From positions 257,135 through 321,134 of the forward strand of contig NW_003314362.1 of NCBI RefSeq assembly GCF_000143415.4: DNA of 64,000 nucleotides. Reading direction: 5' to 3'. The notes below the pieces were generated by a model that was not told the DNA's origin, searched no databases, and saw only the letters and a program-made list of their open reading frames with translations. Shown piece after piece: positions 11,075 through 22,689 of this stretch; position 1 is the first letter of the stretch; each line of letters begins with the position of its first letter. The stretch is from Selaginella moellendorffii (Eukaryota > Streptophyta > Lycopodiopsida > Selaginellales > Selaginellaceae). Position numbers and translations under genes: made by a program.

Positions 11075-11197
11075 ATGATATACGTTAAGAAGCAATTAGT
11101 GTCCGATTTGGACGGGAACCTGATGGCCGGATATCTGGCTAGAATAAACAAATATATTGGCAAGGTCACAGGTTCGAATCCACAGCCAGAGACCCAA
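11075..11197 (+). mobile_element. tRNA-related SINE-like element, copy S5
   Basis: Full plus-strand copy: ttaagaagcaattagtg, tggacgggaacctg, the A-box-like tggccggatatctggctaga, the B-box-like ggttcgaatcc and ccagagaccc. Confidence 0.6.
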
Positions 11198-11841
11198 TCA
11201 CAAAAGTTTGCAACGCTTCTCCCTCCTTTGCATCTTGTGATCAGAGCGAGCTCTTCTGCCTGCAGTCATCTCGGGATGAGAACTACTGGTCGTCCATAGC
11301 CCAAGACTACAGCATGTCCACGATCATGGAACATTTAAGATGCTTGGTGGATCTGCTGGGGAGATTTGGGAAGCTAGACGAGGCCAGTGTCGAGCCAAAT
11401 TTCAGCGCTGGAAAATGAAAGAGTGGGGAAAAGTCCGATGCTAGTTGGACCTGTCCTCTGGGCTGGAGATCATGACTCACAGCCATTCGAAGGTTGCCAA
11501 AACTCTTGGGCATCGGTAAACCGATGTCCAGGGTCGTGTCCTGTCTCTGCTCCGCTCAATAGCTCGCGTTCCAGCTTGCAGAGTGTGCCGCTCAGCGTTC
11601 GTGTTCTTCCTTGGCAGTCTGCAGCACTCTGTGCGATCGTAACGAGGCTGTGCATTGCGAGTCACGCGAGGCGCAAGTTCCTATCGTTCCAAGCGAGAGA
11701 CACATTCCAGGATCCTTTCCTTCTGGGCTAGATCGACCACTGTCTTTTTTGTCTCTCGAGCCTGCGGGAGGGAGAAACAAGGAAATTCCAATATCGCGGA
11801 GAAACTCCAACATCGCCTACACTTGAAAAAAGTGTTTTTAG

Positions 11842-11958
11842 GTGGTTCTCTGGCTGTGGATTCGAACCTGTGAGCTTGCCAATAAATCTCTTTATTCTAG
11901 CCAGATATCCGGCCAACAGGTTCCCGTCCAAATTAAACATTAATAGCCTGTTAAAGTG
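11842..11958 (-). mobile_element. tRNA-related SINE-like element, copy S6
   Basis: Reverse-strand copy in the second duplicated block, the counterpart of the copy at 1,112-1,230. Confidence 0.6.
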
Positions 11959-12819
11959 TTTCGCTTGTTTTTGGCACGCGTGCTGATTTCTTGTTCCGTA
12001 TCAATCACGTGGGCAAGGTCGCGCGAACGTTTCCAAGCCTCTCTTCTTGGTTCCAGGATTTTTTTTGGAGCAAAATTTGTTTCTCGGAACAAGAAAAGTT
12101 TCTGGAAAATGAGCAAGTTTGATTTGATCCAACCACCCTCTTGAAGAGCAGAGTTGAGAGGCATCTGGAAATGTCAAGAGTGGAGGTTGGGGTATTTATT
12201 TGTTTCTCTCTTCTTTGCAAGATCAAATCCTCTGGCCATGTTCAAGACCATGAAATTAAATACTCACTCCCAAGGCACATCCCTGATTTGGTGCAACTGA
12301 TTAGACTCAGAACCTGAGGATTGATGCACCAGTGATTCCGTTGTTATTCACTGCAGCCTGTGAGAGCCTTGATCGAGCGTCAGGTGAGAGCAAAGAAGAA
12401 GCATGACAAGCGGTGGAATGATACAACACAATGATCTGCAAGGACCCACGTCAAGCCACTGCGAGAAACTAGAGAGAAGAAAGGCTACGCTCTGGCTCAG
12501 CTCCACTCTTTCTTACATGAGATTGGCACAAGCGCGGCAGTCAAACGCTGCTCGAAAGTGTGGAGCAGCGTATCGTTATCCAGGTCGTCAGTAGTCCTCG
12601 ACGTCGCCGTGCCATTTGCTATTTTGACGAAGCACGTAGCCAGTGGTCTTTTCGGAGTATTCACATTAATTTTTCGTGAATTACGTAAAGTCCGTGGGCG
12701 TGGATGCTTGCAACTCGCTGGACATGCTCTCGCGATGGAGGGGAATATCGCTAGAGAGGGCATGGTGCTCATGGCACCGCTCGGCATATTTATGCTCGCT
12801 GCCGTATTTCGACGAGATG

Positions 12820-14180
12820 TCTCTTAAGTCGGGATTTGCTGGAACTCGCTCCCTCAGAGCGAGGAAGCGCTGCAAATCTTCCGCGAGAAAATGTCAATGT
12901 GGGCCAACGGCAGTCCAAGGGATGGCGCGATCGCCAGCGCTGGACGCCTTCGCGGCTGCTCTGCGAGAATGCCGCGAGCACGGATCTCTGGGTGAGGGCA
13001 AGCGCATCCACGCACAGATCGCCTCCAGCGGCGTCTATGGTGAAGAATCTTATCATGGAAATGTATGGGAATTGCGGGCGCACGGCGGATGCCTTGGAAG
13101 ATGGAAGTTATTTTCTTGTGGAACATTGTTATCACGGCATTTGCCTAGAACGGGCAAATGTGATGGCGCTCTTTGGGGAAATTCTTGCCGATCTACATTC
13201 TTGCAGCCATCAATGCCCATGCGGCGTAGATCCATGCGCTACGCCGCTGGCCCGAATAGCTCCACTTCCATCGGCATAGCGCTGTTCGACGCCTACGGCA
13301 AGCTCACAGGAGATCGAATTCAAGGACCAACCGTAGATCCCTGGTGATGCTCCTCGAAGGGATCAGGCTCCCCTTTCAGCCTTTGTCGACGCGTGGCGAT
13401 CACCGATGATCATAGGTCCACCTCTCGAGCTGTGATCTTATCCATTCGCTCACCGGTGAGGCCGGCTATCGCGATGCGATTACCTCGTGGATTGCAACTG
13501 CACGCGAGGATCAATGAGAGGGACATGAAGAGGAGAGATCGGAACACGTTCCTCTCAATCAGACCAAGTGGTCGACCACTTCCAGAGAATCCCAGCGGGA
13601 TCGCTTGACGTTCTCGAGTGTTGCGCCTGTGGAGCAGGGCAGGATGATCCATGCTGGAGAGGAAGATCGCTGGAGATGCTCCAGATGGTGCTGCTCAACA
13701 TGTCTGCTCGCTGCCGATTGTTTTCGACGTGAGGAACAGCTCCTTGCTTTCGCTGGAAGCTTTCCCATCGAGCGGTATGCCCGGAAAAGGCATTGCGTGG
13801 AGGCTCTTCAATGCTATTAACTTCTTCAGTGTTCTCGATAGCTGGAAAGGCGAACGGGGATAATAATGCACGACCAACCCGATGGCGAGCTTGGGTCTTC
13901 TACCGACTCTCTCTGTGGGAGGAGCTCTTATCAACGAGTGCAGTGACTTGGATGGAGCAGCACAGGTTTTTAAGGAGATGCCCTGGCTTGGACGTTTCTA
14001 ATTCGTCTATGGGAACTTGGTGCTTACAAGAGCGTTTTGATAGCGTGCCTGACAAAATCTTGTCTCCTGGAACGTTCTAATCAGTTCTTATGCAGAGATG
14101 GAGATGCCTTGGAAGTCCACCACAAGATGGAACTGGAGGGACTGAAACCGGATGATTCATTTCGTTTTCTCTGAAGGTAA
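12820..14180 (+). pseudogene. PPR gene relic
   Basis: Recognisable pieces in order: ALQIFREKMSMW near 12,870, LRECREHGSLGEGKRIHAQI near 12,960, IMEMYGNCGRTADALE near 13,055 after a frameshift, then MELEGLKPDDSF near 14,130. They follow the motif order of a PLS-class PPR protein but sit in different frames with stops. The 12.64-12.96 kb part is repeated inverted near 38.0-38.35 kb. No open frame exceeds about 220 codons. Confidence 0.65.
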
Positions 14181-14292
14181 GGCAACTCATTCTCATTGCA
14201 GCATCGGGATTTGATTCCAGCTGCTGGCTGCTGCAGGAGCAAAAGCTGTTTTTGATACAGTTACTTCCAAGGACGTTGTTTTGTAGACTGAT

Positions 14293-14502
14293 TTGCTCAT
14301 GGCTTACTCTCGAAACGGGGATGCAAAAGAAGCGCTTCTTGTTACTCCAAATGCCGTGGATAGCGTCGAAAGCAAGGACATCGTAACTTGGAACGTTATA
14401 GAAATGGCCATGGACGAGAAGCAGTCGGCTTTACCAAAAACTGTAGTAGACATCCTGGAGGAGGCACTCATATGGATTCGTGGAGGCTGTTATTTAAGTT
14501 GA
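14293..14502 (+). pseudogene. PPR protein fragment next to the HAD gene
   Basis: The frame contains LLMAYSRNGDAKEALLV and ESKDIVTWNVI, two PPR motif halves with the usual spacing, ending in a stop 30 bases before the start of the HAD phosphatase gene. It is probably the tail of the PPR relic upstream. Confidence 0.55.
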
Positions 14503-14533
14503 TCGGGCTTTTTCCTTAGGTTACTAGTATCTG

Positions 14534-15971
14534 ATGGCAGTGCTCTTGTCCTCCGGTAACGCAAGGCTAGAATTATGGAGCAAAGTGCACATAGGCTATG
14601 GTAGAGCTCGGCAAAAGAGGGCGGCATGGAATCTAAGAGCAGGCTGTGGCGTTAGAGCGTCGTTAGACGCACTCGTCTTCGACTGTGACGGGGTAATTCT
14701 CGAGTCGGAAGATTTGCACAGGCGAGCCTACAATGCGACGTTTGAGAATTTTGAGGTCCGGTGTCCAGGGAATAAGTCCCCAGTTGTGTGGAGCACAGAA
14801 TTCTACGACGAGCTGCAGAACCAAATTGGAGGAGGAAAGCCAAAGATGAGATGGTTTTAGTGGTTTTAACTCTTCTTTTTTCTTTTGTGTTCTAACTTTG
14901 TGGTCTCATGGCAGGTACTTCAATAGGAACGGCTGGCCTTCCTCGAGCTTGTATAGCTCGCTCAAAGATGACGATGCGAAGGCCCAGCTCATCGACACAC
15001 TTCAGGTGATTTAAATAGAATGCCGTGACTTCTTACATGGTTTGTGTGTAACTTTTAGGATTGGAAGACAAACAAGTACAAAGATATCATTGCGTCTGGA
15101 GCGGTAAAAATTGGCCTTAGTGTTTTGAAGTAACTTCCATTCATGCAGGTTGAGCCACGACCAGGAGTTCTTCGCCTAATGGATGAAGCTCGTGATATGG
15201 TTTTTTCTCAAAGCTTTTTTCCTTTCAGGTTTTCTAATCTGCCAGTGTGTCCAGGGAATTAAGGTGGCTGTTTGCTCAGCTGCAACAAAGAGCTCTGTAG
15301 TATTTTGTCTCACGAATTTGCTTGGCAAGGTAAATCTACTGAACGAACAGACTCGATCGGCACGAGGTTTTGATGTACGATCCTTCCACTGAGTTCAGGA
15401 AAGGTTTCAGCAATTAGATTGCTTTCTAGCAGGTCGAGTTTTTTCACACAAGAAGAATTATTCTCACTGTTTCACAACAATGCAGGCGATGATGTCGAAG
15501 AAAAGAAGCCCAATCCAATGATCTACAAAGTCGCAGTAGAGGTAAACGTGGTTTTGTGCAGTTTCATTCACTTCCTTTGTTCTTCAGAAACTTGGAGCAA
15601 CCCCGGACAAGTGTATCGTGATAGAAGACAGCGTCATTGGTCTCAAAGTATATACGTGCTCTTAAATCTCATGGACTTGCTACTATTTTTCCTTGTGTAT
15701 TCAGGCAGCAGTGGGTGCTGGTATGAAATGCGTAGTGACTTTCACAAGTTCTACAAGCAAGCAGGTTTGTAATTTCCGTATGTTTCCATGGTTGATTTAT
15801 TTGGTATGAAAGCACAGGATTTTAGCGAAGCTGCAGCTGTATTCTCCAGCTTGGAAACCGTGAGGTGGGTCTTCAGATTGCAAAAGGATCCCGCACTCTT
15901 TCCATTTTCTTTTGTTTAGTTTGGATCACCTCGTGAAGTTACTGGACGAACGTGTGATTGCTACTGGCTAA
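14534..15971 (+). CDS. CBBY-like HAD-superfamily phosphatase, probably plastid
   Basis: Eleven exons: 14534-14853, 14915-15005, 15059-15103, 15149-15199, 15255-15329, 15399-15432, 15486-15541, 15588-15647, 15705-15764, 15818-15864, 15920-15971; all introns are GT..AG and 45-75 bases, giving 296 residues. HAD motifs are complete: motif I VFDCDGV (D50 and D52), motif II CSAATKSS, motif III lysine in EEKKPNP, and motif IV IEDSVIG. The order and wording closely follow the Arabidopsis At4g39970-type CBBY-like proteins, which hydrolyse sugar phosphates; the exact substrate here is not known. The Ser/Arg-rich first 40 residues look like a transit peptide. It is flanked upstream by a PPR relic and downstream by AT-rich DNA. 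Confidence 0.9.
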
Positions 15972-16169
15972 ATTCGTCTATGAGCTTAAAGGAGAGTTCT
16001 TTCGCCAACATAAATCGATGCAAACTTTGTGTCTGTGAAACACAACTATTTTGCCTATATACTAGGCTCAAGATGTGTTCAGCTGTAGTTTCCAGCTTCA
16101 AAAGTGTAAACGTTCCTCTCTCTTGAAGCTATAAAAGCCTACACATCACAGGAATGTAGTGCTTGTAGG

Positions 16170-17850
16170 TGATAAATAAAAAATAAATTTTTACATTTTA
16201 ACTTAAATTTTTTATATGAAATGTAATTTTAGAGTGTCAAGATTTAAATTTATTTTCATATGGTTAAATAATTTTTCTCCTAATTTACATATTTTTATTT
16301 TTTCATGGTTTTATTTAAAGTAGTGCATCAAAAATTTTATTGATTTATTTCGTCTAATTTTCCAACTTTATCTTTGTATATAATGCCAAAAGTTTTTCAC
16401 CTCACTAATAATGAATATTTTCTAATAAAATTTTAATAAATATTCTTTTTGTTCAACTATAAAAAATTTCACCAAAAAAACTGAATTTTAGTTACAGAAA
16501 GCATTGTCTTTTATGCTCAAGAGAGAAAGAATTCAATTTCATGATAGTAAAAGAAAGTGACAAAATGTAAAAAATAATTAAGTAAAATAACTAAAAAGTA
16601 TAATATGATAAATATCTCTCCTAATATTCAAGAAAATTAATATTTTTATAAAACTATTTAGTTTTCATAATTATAGATATCCACTATATAAAAAATACTT
16701 TTTATGTATTTAAATATGATATTTTTATTAAATAATAATTTAAAAACATCATTTTAACTTCAAAGACTTAAAAGGATGGAAAATTTATGTTATAATAATA
16801 ATAATCACTTTTATAATTTATTTACAATATAAATATATATAATTTATTTTTCAATTTTAAATGAATATGATTCAGGAAAATGTTCATTATAAAGAAACTA
16901 TTATTCTCTATTGAAAAAATTTAAATTAAAAATTAAAAATTATTTTTAGCACCTTTCTATATTTTCTAATTATTAGATAATTGATGTATTTACTTCCATT
17001 TTACAAATAGTGAATTTAGTATTTATCTTTAATTTTAATTTTTATTACCTTAAAAATATTTATTTATTATAATAAAGAGACTCCATTTTTGTTGCAATGA
17101 TCACATTTTGCAGCTCAATTTACCATGTGTGAGTGTAATTTATCAAAGGTTATGAACTCAAATTATATCCATAATTTTAAAATTGAGATAATTATTTTTG
17201 TTAAAAGTGTTTAATAATCCTAATTTTTTCATAATTAATTTAATTATTTAAACCAATTATCAGAAAAGTTTTATTCTTTTATTTTTACACCCTGCTTTAA
17301 TATATCTTTAAAATATAAAACTTAATATAAATAATTTATTTTATTTATAATAAATTATTGTGTAAATGTTTTTGCTTTCTTAGATTGTCTTATCATTTAC
17401 AATAATATACAATATTGAATAAAATTTTTGAACAAGTTGATTAAGTCATAATATTAGTTTTTATAACACATTATTAATAGAAATGCACATCAAAAATTAA
17501 CTATCTCTCATACAAAAGTTAAAATGTTTTTGCCACTAGCTTTTCAGCTTTATTAATAATTAAAATTATTTTATTTTTGTGGTAATTCTCAAATATAACT
17601 TTATTAAAATATATGCATGTGTTATCTGTTATTAATAATGAGATGAAAGATGAAAACCGCTAAAGAAAGACATGAAAAACAAACACAAAACCATAATTCC
17701 TATGTTTAAAAGTGAAAAAAAATTTAGCAATTGTAGTGAGGGATGTTTGAAAATTGTATATAATTTTGTGATGGTAACATGAAACAAAGAGAGAACTATA
17801 TATCAAGTGAAATTTGGAAGCCTTTCCAATCAATTCCCAATATCAACCAA
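16170..17850. other. AT-rich intergenic block without recognised genes
   Basis: About 1.7 kb with roughly 80 percent A+T and stops in every frame. It resembles in composition the decayed retroelement DNA at 59.7-64 kb, but no reverse transcriptase, integrase or terminal repeat could be read. Base composition changes sharply at both ends, which suggests inserted or heavily deaminated DNA. Confidence 0.5.
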
Positions 17851-17898
17851 AAAAGAAAAACCTTTACCGTTAAACGTCAACCTTTAATATTTTCCTAG

Positions 17899-17908
17899 GT
17901 TTAGGGTT
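17899..17908. promoter_or_regulatory. Telo-box upstream of the uL18-family gene
   Basis: The sequence ttagggtt, the complement of the AAACCCTAA telo-box common in promoters of plant translation-related genes, lies about 12 bases before the ATG at 17,919, so it may fall in the 5' UTR. Confidence 0.5.
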
Positions 17909-17918
17909 GGGAGGAGCG

Positions 17919-18413
17919 ATGGTGAGGAAGGAGCTCATCGGGCGATCCAAGGGAATGGTGACCGAGGCGCGATGGCAGCGCCTGCTCGATTTCCGGCAGC
18001 GCCCCCAGCACAAGGGCCCGGTGCCGCCGCACGTAGAGAGGCGCGGGAGAGTGGTGAAGCTGCCGCCGTCTTGGGTAGATCGCATCGTGCCGCGCGCCAT
18101 CACCAAGTACGTCAAGCCATACGCCATGAAAATGCAATTCTCCAACAGGTCCGTCACCGCCGAGGTGTTTGACACTCTCCACGACAATGCGCTGGTGGTC
18201 CGCGCGTCCAGCCGCGACGAGGAGCTCAAGCAGGGCCTGGCGAGCTTGACGGATTGCGCGGCGGCGGCAAAGGTTGGAGAAGCTCTGGCGGAGCGATTGA
18301 AGGAGAAGGGGATCCCCGGCGTTACATACTTTCGCAACCGAGGTGAGCTCTACCATGGCAAGAGAAAGGCCCTCTTGGATAAGCTCAGAGAGACCGGCGT
18401 CAAGCTCATCTAA
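17919..18413 (+). CDS. uL18 (L18p/L5e) family organellar ribosomal protein
   Basis: Single-exon gene of 164 residues starting at the first ATG (17,919). The N-terminal part contains KLPPSWVDRIVPRAITKYV and MKMQFSNRSVTAEV; the C-terminal part contains TDCAAAAKVGEALAERLKEK, PGVTYFRN and YHGKRKALLDKLRETGVKLI. That is the plant single-domain L18p/L5e form, in which the protein binds 5S rRNA or the equivalent site of a large subunit; a mitochondrial role is the usual assignment. The PPR gene ends 110 bases downstream on the opposite strand. Confidence 0.7.
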   Translation: MVRKELIGRSKGMVTEARWQRLLDFRQRPQHKGPVPPHVERRGRVVKLPPSWVDRIVPRAITKYVKPYAMKMQFSNRSVTAEVFDTLHDNALVVRASSRDEELKQGLASLTDCAAAAKVGEALAERLKEKGIPGVTYFRNRGELYHGKRKALLDKLRETGVKLI

Positions 18414-18522
18414 GCCATAGCTAGCGTGACTCATCCCAGGAGAGAGCCTCTTCTTCTCTAGAGAAAAAGAGTGACGATGGTTGGCAGATCTTCTATCATT
18501 CCATCTTCGAATCGAAACACTT

Positions 18523-20430
18523 TTAACTGACTGGATCGCTATCCGGCAAGCTCTCGAAGTTCATCTTTTCCATGAGAAGCCGAGCTTCTTCCACCCTCGA
18601 CTCCTTGCACAGCCCGTCCACGATGGTGCTGAGCGACACCACGTTGGGCTGGATCCCTCTCCCGGCCATCTCCTCGATCATGGCGATGGCCTCGTCCACT
18701 TTGGCCGCTCGGCAGTAGCCCCGGATCAAGATGTTGTAGGCCACCACGTCCGACGCGCAGCCTCTCTCGTGCATTCGCTGGAACAGCTCGCGGGCTTCGT
18801 CCAGCCGTCCCACTTTGCAGAAGGCGTCGATGATGGCGGTGTAAGTCACCACGTCCGGGACGCAGCCAGCTCTTCGCATCTTCTGGAGCACGATGTAGGC
18901 GTCGTCGAGCCTGTCCGCCTTGCAAAGCCCGTCGATGACTGCGCTGTAAGTCACCACGCTCGGAGCTCGGTCCCCGGCTTCCAGCATCCGTTCCAGGATC
19001 ACGCAGGCCTCCTCCACCCGGCGAGACTTGCAAAGGCCGTCCACCAGCACCGTGCACACGGGCACTCCAGGCATGCACTTCCTCTCCATTGCCTGGTCCA
19101 TGAGTTCCTTGGCCTCGCTCACTCGGTTGTCCTTGCAGAGGCTGTAGATTATCACGTTGTACGAGACTGGGTCGGGAGCACAGCCAGCTTCGATCATCTT
19201 GACATGAACAGCTTTCGCCTCGTCCAGCTTTCCGGCCTTGCACAGCCCGCTGATGAAGCTGGTGTAGACGATCACGTCCTGGACGTCTCCCGCGGCCATC
19301 TCAAACAGCTCCCGTGCTTCCTCGTGTCGGTCATGCTTGCAGAGGCCGTCGATCAGAGTGCTGTACAAGGAGCCGCTGGGTGATCGTCCGGTGCCTTTCA
19401 AGCGTCTCATGAGCGAGAGAGCTTGGTCTATCCTGCCGGCTTTGCAGTATCCGTTGACGACGGTGGCATACGTAACCAGCTCGGGTGAGTGTCCTTTGCT
19501 CAACATCTCTTCGAAGATCTGGTGGCCTTGTTCCCACTTGCAAGCTTTGAAGAGGCTGTGGACGAGAACGGTGTACGTGACTTTGTCGGGTAAGCAGCCG
19601 CTTTGTACCATTTGTTCGAAGTAGGAGGCCGCCAAGTCTAACTTGTTGATCTTGCACAGGTGTCCGATGACGACGGTGTATAGAAAAGCGTCGGGCTTCA
19701 CTTTCATGTCGATCATCTGGTGGAAGATTTGAAGTGCTTTGTTGGTGAAATTCAGTTCGCAAAGCTTGCGAATGAGAGAGCCAAAGGTGACGATGGTGGG
19801 AGTAATTCCTGCGGCCTTCATCTCCCCAAGAAGATTTACTGCCTGTGGTATTTGCTCAGCTTTGCAAAAACCTCTTATCAAAGTCCCATAGGTGAAGTCG
19901 TCGGGCCTGAAGAGCCTGACAAGCTCGTCTTTGAAGACTCTGTATGCCTCCCGATGGCATCCGTCGTTAACAAAGACCTCCAGGAGGGAATTGCAGGTGT
20001 AAGTGTTGTGCTGGAAGCCTGGACGGGCTTTAGCCCACTGGAAGAAGAGCATTGCTGCCTGTGGATTCCTGAGCTTGACGAGAACTCTGCCAACTACCAC
20101 AGGGACGAGCCGTCTTGAGCCGTAGCACTCGTCCAGAGCTCGAGATAGGAGATGTGGGTCTACCGAGTTGGCCAGCAAAACCTTTATGAGGGCTTCGGCA
20201 GCTGCTTGGGCTGCTCGCTCTCGTGCCTTGCGCTCTTGAGCTGCTGCTGCTCCGCCTCCTCCAGGAAGCCTCCATTCGGCTACATTATTGCTATCCTGTG
20301 CTGAGTAGTCGATTGCTACGCTCGAGAATCTGCTGCTGCACTTGAGCTGCTTGCTGGGAGAACTTCTTACGGGGTACCTGTTGAATTTGATTCCGAAGGA
20401 GAGGCCATCGATTCTGTAGCTCGTGTCCAT
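18523..20430 (-). CDS. P-class pentatricopeptide repeat protein
   Basis: Intronless, 635 residues. After an N-terminal region of about 90 residues rich in Ser and basic residues (likely organelle presequence, then a run of Ala), about 14 tandem 35-residue P-type motifs follow, each with the VVTYTAIIDAFCKVGRLDEA type of wording, to the C terminus. No L/S motifs, E or DYW domain, so a role in RNA processing, stability or translation in plastid or mitochondrion is more likely than editing. The motifs are regular, with N, D or S at the base-specifying positions, so an RNA target could be predicted. The start lies only 64 bases downstream of the stop of the SSX2IP-like gene on the same strand. Confidence 0.9.
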   Translation of the reverse strand: MDTSYRIDGLSFGIKFNRYPVRSSPSKQLKCSSRFSSVAIDYSAQDSNNVAEWRLPGGGGAAAAQERKARERAAQAAAEALIKVLLANSVDPHLLSRALDECYGSRRLVPVVVGRVLVKLRNPQAAMLFFQWAKARPGFQHNTYTCNSLLEVFVNDGCHREAYRVFKDELVRLFRPDDFTYGTLIRGFCKAEQIPQAVNLLGEMKAAGITPTIVTFGSLIRKLCELNFTNKALQIFHQMIDMKVKPDAFLYTVVIGHLCKINKLDLAASYFEQMVQSGCLPDKVTYTVLVHSLFKACKWEQGHQIFEEMLSKGHSPELVTYATVVNGYCKAGRIDQALSLMRRLKGTGRSPSGSLYSTLIDGLCKHDRHEEARELFEMAAGDVQDVIVYTSFISGLCKAGKLDEAKAVHVKMIEAGCAPDPVSYNVIIYSLCKDNRVSEAKELMDQAMERKCMPGVPVCTVLVDGLCKSRRVEEACVILERMLEAGDRAPSVVTYSAVIDGLCKADRLDDAYIVLQKMRRAGCVPDVVTYTAIIDAFCKVGRLDEARELFQRMHERGCASDVVAYNILIRGYCRAAKVDEAIAMIEEMAGRGIQPNVVSLSTIVDGLCKESRVEEARLLMEKMNFESLPDSDPVS

Positions 20431-20494
20431 TTAGCTACGGTAGGGCAATTCAGAGGCCGTTTATAGCGATAAGAAGACGATAAGCTGCTGTGTG

Positions 20495-22358
20495 TCAAGT
20501 GTCTTCTCGGTGTTTGCTCATGATGGATGCCTGCAGAAAGTGTTTTGTCTGATCACGGAAACAGATTGGATTCGTATTCACCTGTTCCTGTATGATACTT
20601 CTGGCTTCCACCAGCTGGGCTTCTAGTTCCAATTCGCGCTCAGTAGCTTCACAAGTCACTTCTGCATTCTTTTGTGCTTGCTCAAGCTGTACCATGCGTT
20701 CCTGAAAGAACAGAGAAAAGAGGAAATGCTTGGCACCGGCACCAGCAAAGTACCTTGATGGATGACATTTTCGCTCGCAAGCTTTGCTCGATTTGATCGC
20801 GAGCTAAGTGGAAAGGCAGGTCAAAGACATCCTGGTGAAACAAAGTAGAGAATTTATCAAGACAAAAAGATGATCCAGCCAAAAGCGTACCGTGCGTCCT
20901 CCAAGAGGCGTGGCTGGTGGTTCTGCTTCGTTTACCACATTAACGGGTTTGTGCGGCATGTTTAAAAAATCTCGCATGTCCGACTGCCAAGAAAGTTGAT
21001 CTCACCTCAAGGATGAAAAGCACTCGGCGGATGTACCTGCATTGACCTCAACAATGACCTCAACTCCGAGTTCTCTGTCATGAGTTCGAGCTTCTTTGCT
21101 TCATACGCATCAACCTGCATTCCATCAATACATTAGCGTGCGCTTGAGTACGAACAAAAAACTTACAATCATCTTGTAGAAGTCTCCATCGGCTTTCCTG
21201 CCATTCCAAGTTCCTCGTTGTCTGCCTTCTTTCTGCAATGTTTGATAGTGATATGCCTGCTCTTTTTGCATATGCAATGTAGCAGACCTGCAAGAGGTTC
21301 ATTATCTCCATGCCTGCTTTTGTCTCCTTTTTCTTCTCCATAAGCACTTGGTTTAACCGTTCCTAGAATGAATCGATAAGTAGAATCAAATGAAGAAACT
21401 GCAAGTGCATACCTGTAGCTTCAGGTACTCTTTTTCCTTTTTCTTTAGCTCGTGGAGCTGTTGGGTGCGAATTTGCTGGTGTAAAAAGAAACAATAAGCC
21501 ACACGGAGATGTTCAAAAGGGTTTACCTGAGAACCAATAAGCATGCGTTGAAACTCATCCCTTTCTTGTTGGAGCTTGTCTATTTGAGCTTTAGCAGCAG
21601 CTGCTGCCTTTTGTTCCTGACAAGAACAAGAAGTATTATCAAAGATGAAGTAGAACTAAATGCAGCTGAGCATCTATTCAAACTCACCCGGCTCATTACT
21701 GCCACCAGCTCTCTTTCTTTTGTTGAAAGCTGTGTTTCCAGCCGCTCCACCTTCGCTTCGAGCCGAGACATATCGGACATCAACCTGCATTGATAGTTTA
21801 CAGCGAGAAAAATAAGCATGAAACGAGAAACCTTTGTCGCTGATCGTTAGCTCCTTCTCTAAACTCGATATCTCGCTGCCTTTGTTGAAGAACATCGTAG
21901 ATACAGTTGCATGTTTGAGCGATGGAATTCTGCAAAGGTAGTAAGAATGAGAAAGAACAGTAAAAAGGACTGCTACTTACAGGATCACTCGAGAAGAGAT
22001 TAAGTGGAGATGGAAAGCCATACGCAACCAAAGTTTGATTGAGGTACTTGATACAGTGTTCCAGGTTGCTAGCATTGGCAAATTCATGGTCTCTAGAATA
22101 CAAACCACACAAGCCACAACGTTCTTTACGCTACCTACCTTGGAAGAGAAAAAAAATCCAATGCTACTACTTCTCACCCGTTAGAAAATTCCGGAGACAC
22201 TGGCGCATCCTACAGCCAAGAAAACAGGAAATCGTTAACCTAACAGACGAGAAAACCAGCTCCGATTCCCAATGCCGGCCTAGGAAGGGACTTACCAGAG
22301 CGCCGAAATTCACGAGACCAGCCCCAATCTCTACGTCGAAGCCTCGGACGCCAAGCAT
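20495..22358 (-). CDS. SSX2IP/ADIP-family coiled-coil protein
   Basis: Fourteen exons, minus strand: 22358-22296, 22209-22178, 22092-21981, 21929-21832, 21784-21688, 21616-21527, 21475-21413, 21362-21288, 21232-21167, 21114-21037, 20983-20891, 20831-20754, 20701-20582, 20530-20495; phases agree throughout, giving 366 residues. The N-terminal domain has NLEHCIKYLNQTLVAYGFPS, the centre is coiled coil (EKKKETKAGMEIMNLLQ), and the RGTWNGRK..DFYKMI segment is diagnostic of the afadin- and alpha-actinin-binding protein family. In animals SSX2IP acts at centriolar satellites and cell junctions; plant members are poorly characterised, with a cytoskeletal role inferred. The exon 2/3 junction (22178/22092) was chosen as the only one that keeps the frame. 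Confidence 0.85.
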
Positions 22359-22689
22359 TCTCCACAGATTTCACGAGATCGCTGGAAGGAGCAGTCCCAG
22401 GGATCGAATTCCAGCGATTCGGCAGCGCGGCAGCATGGATCCGGCGGAGACACAGCGAAATCCTAGAATGGCGCCAGCCGGCGGGCCGAGAGATCGATCG
22501 GCCAGATGGAAGCCGGATGAGCAGCCGAGAAGAGAAAACCAAAAAATTTGAAAACAAAATGGATAGAATAACGTGCTCTTAGCGTAAAAAATCCCAAGCC
22601 GTGCGATGAAGACTCCGATCCGACGCTCCAAGAGCATGCCAAGTGTCTTCCTCTGGTTGGTCCAATCGTTACACACTGAGATACTCTGG

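Larger units (their letters stand above)
10713..12640. repeat. Segmental duplication, copy 2 of the left block
   Basis: Same-orientation duplicate of 1-1,925. Differences include the intact SINE-like copy at 11,075-11,197 (shortened in copy 1), a deletion near 1,220-1,260 relative to copy 1, and about 10 extra bases near 12,600 before similarity ends. The start of the block abuts the truncated START-domain gene. Confidence 0.85.

Noticed and set aside
17870-18434. Long minus-strand frames opposite the uL18-family gene (155 and 177 codons)
   Set aside because: They are shadows of a GC-rich coding region; no domain, and the plus-strand frame has family motifs and an ATG.
18481-19383. 300-codon plus-strand open frame inside the P-class PPR gene
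   Set aside because: Its repeating wording (VDDHV, LAEAVD) is the antisense of regular PPR motifs; the opposite strand is clearly the gene.
22039-22551. 170-codon plus-strand frame across the start of the SSX2IP-like gene
   Set aside because: No recognised domain; the minus-strand exons join in phase and carry family motifs.
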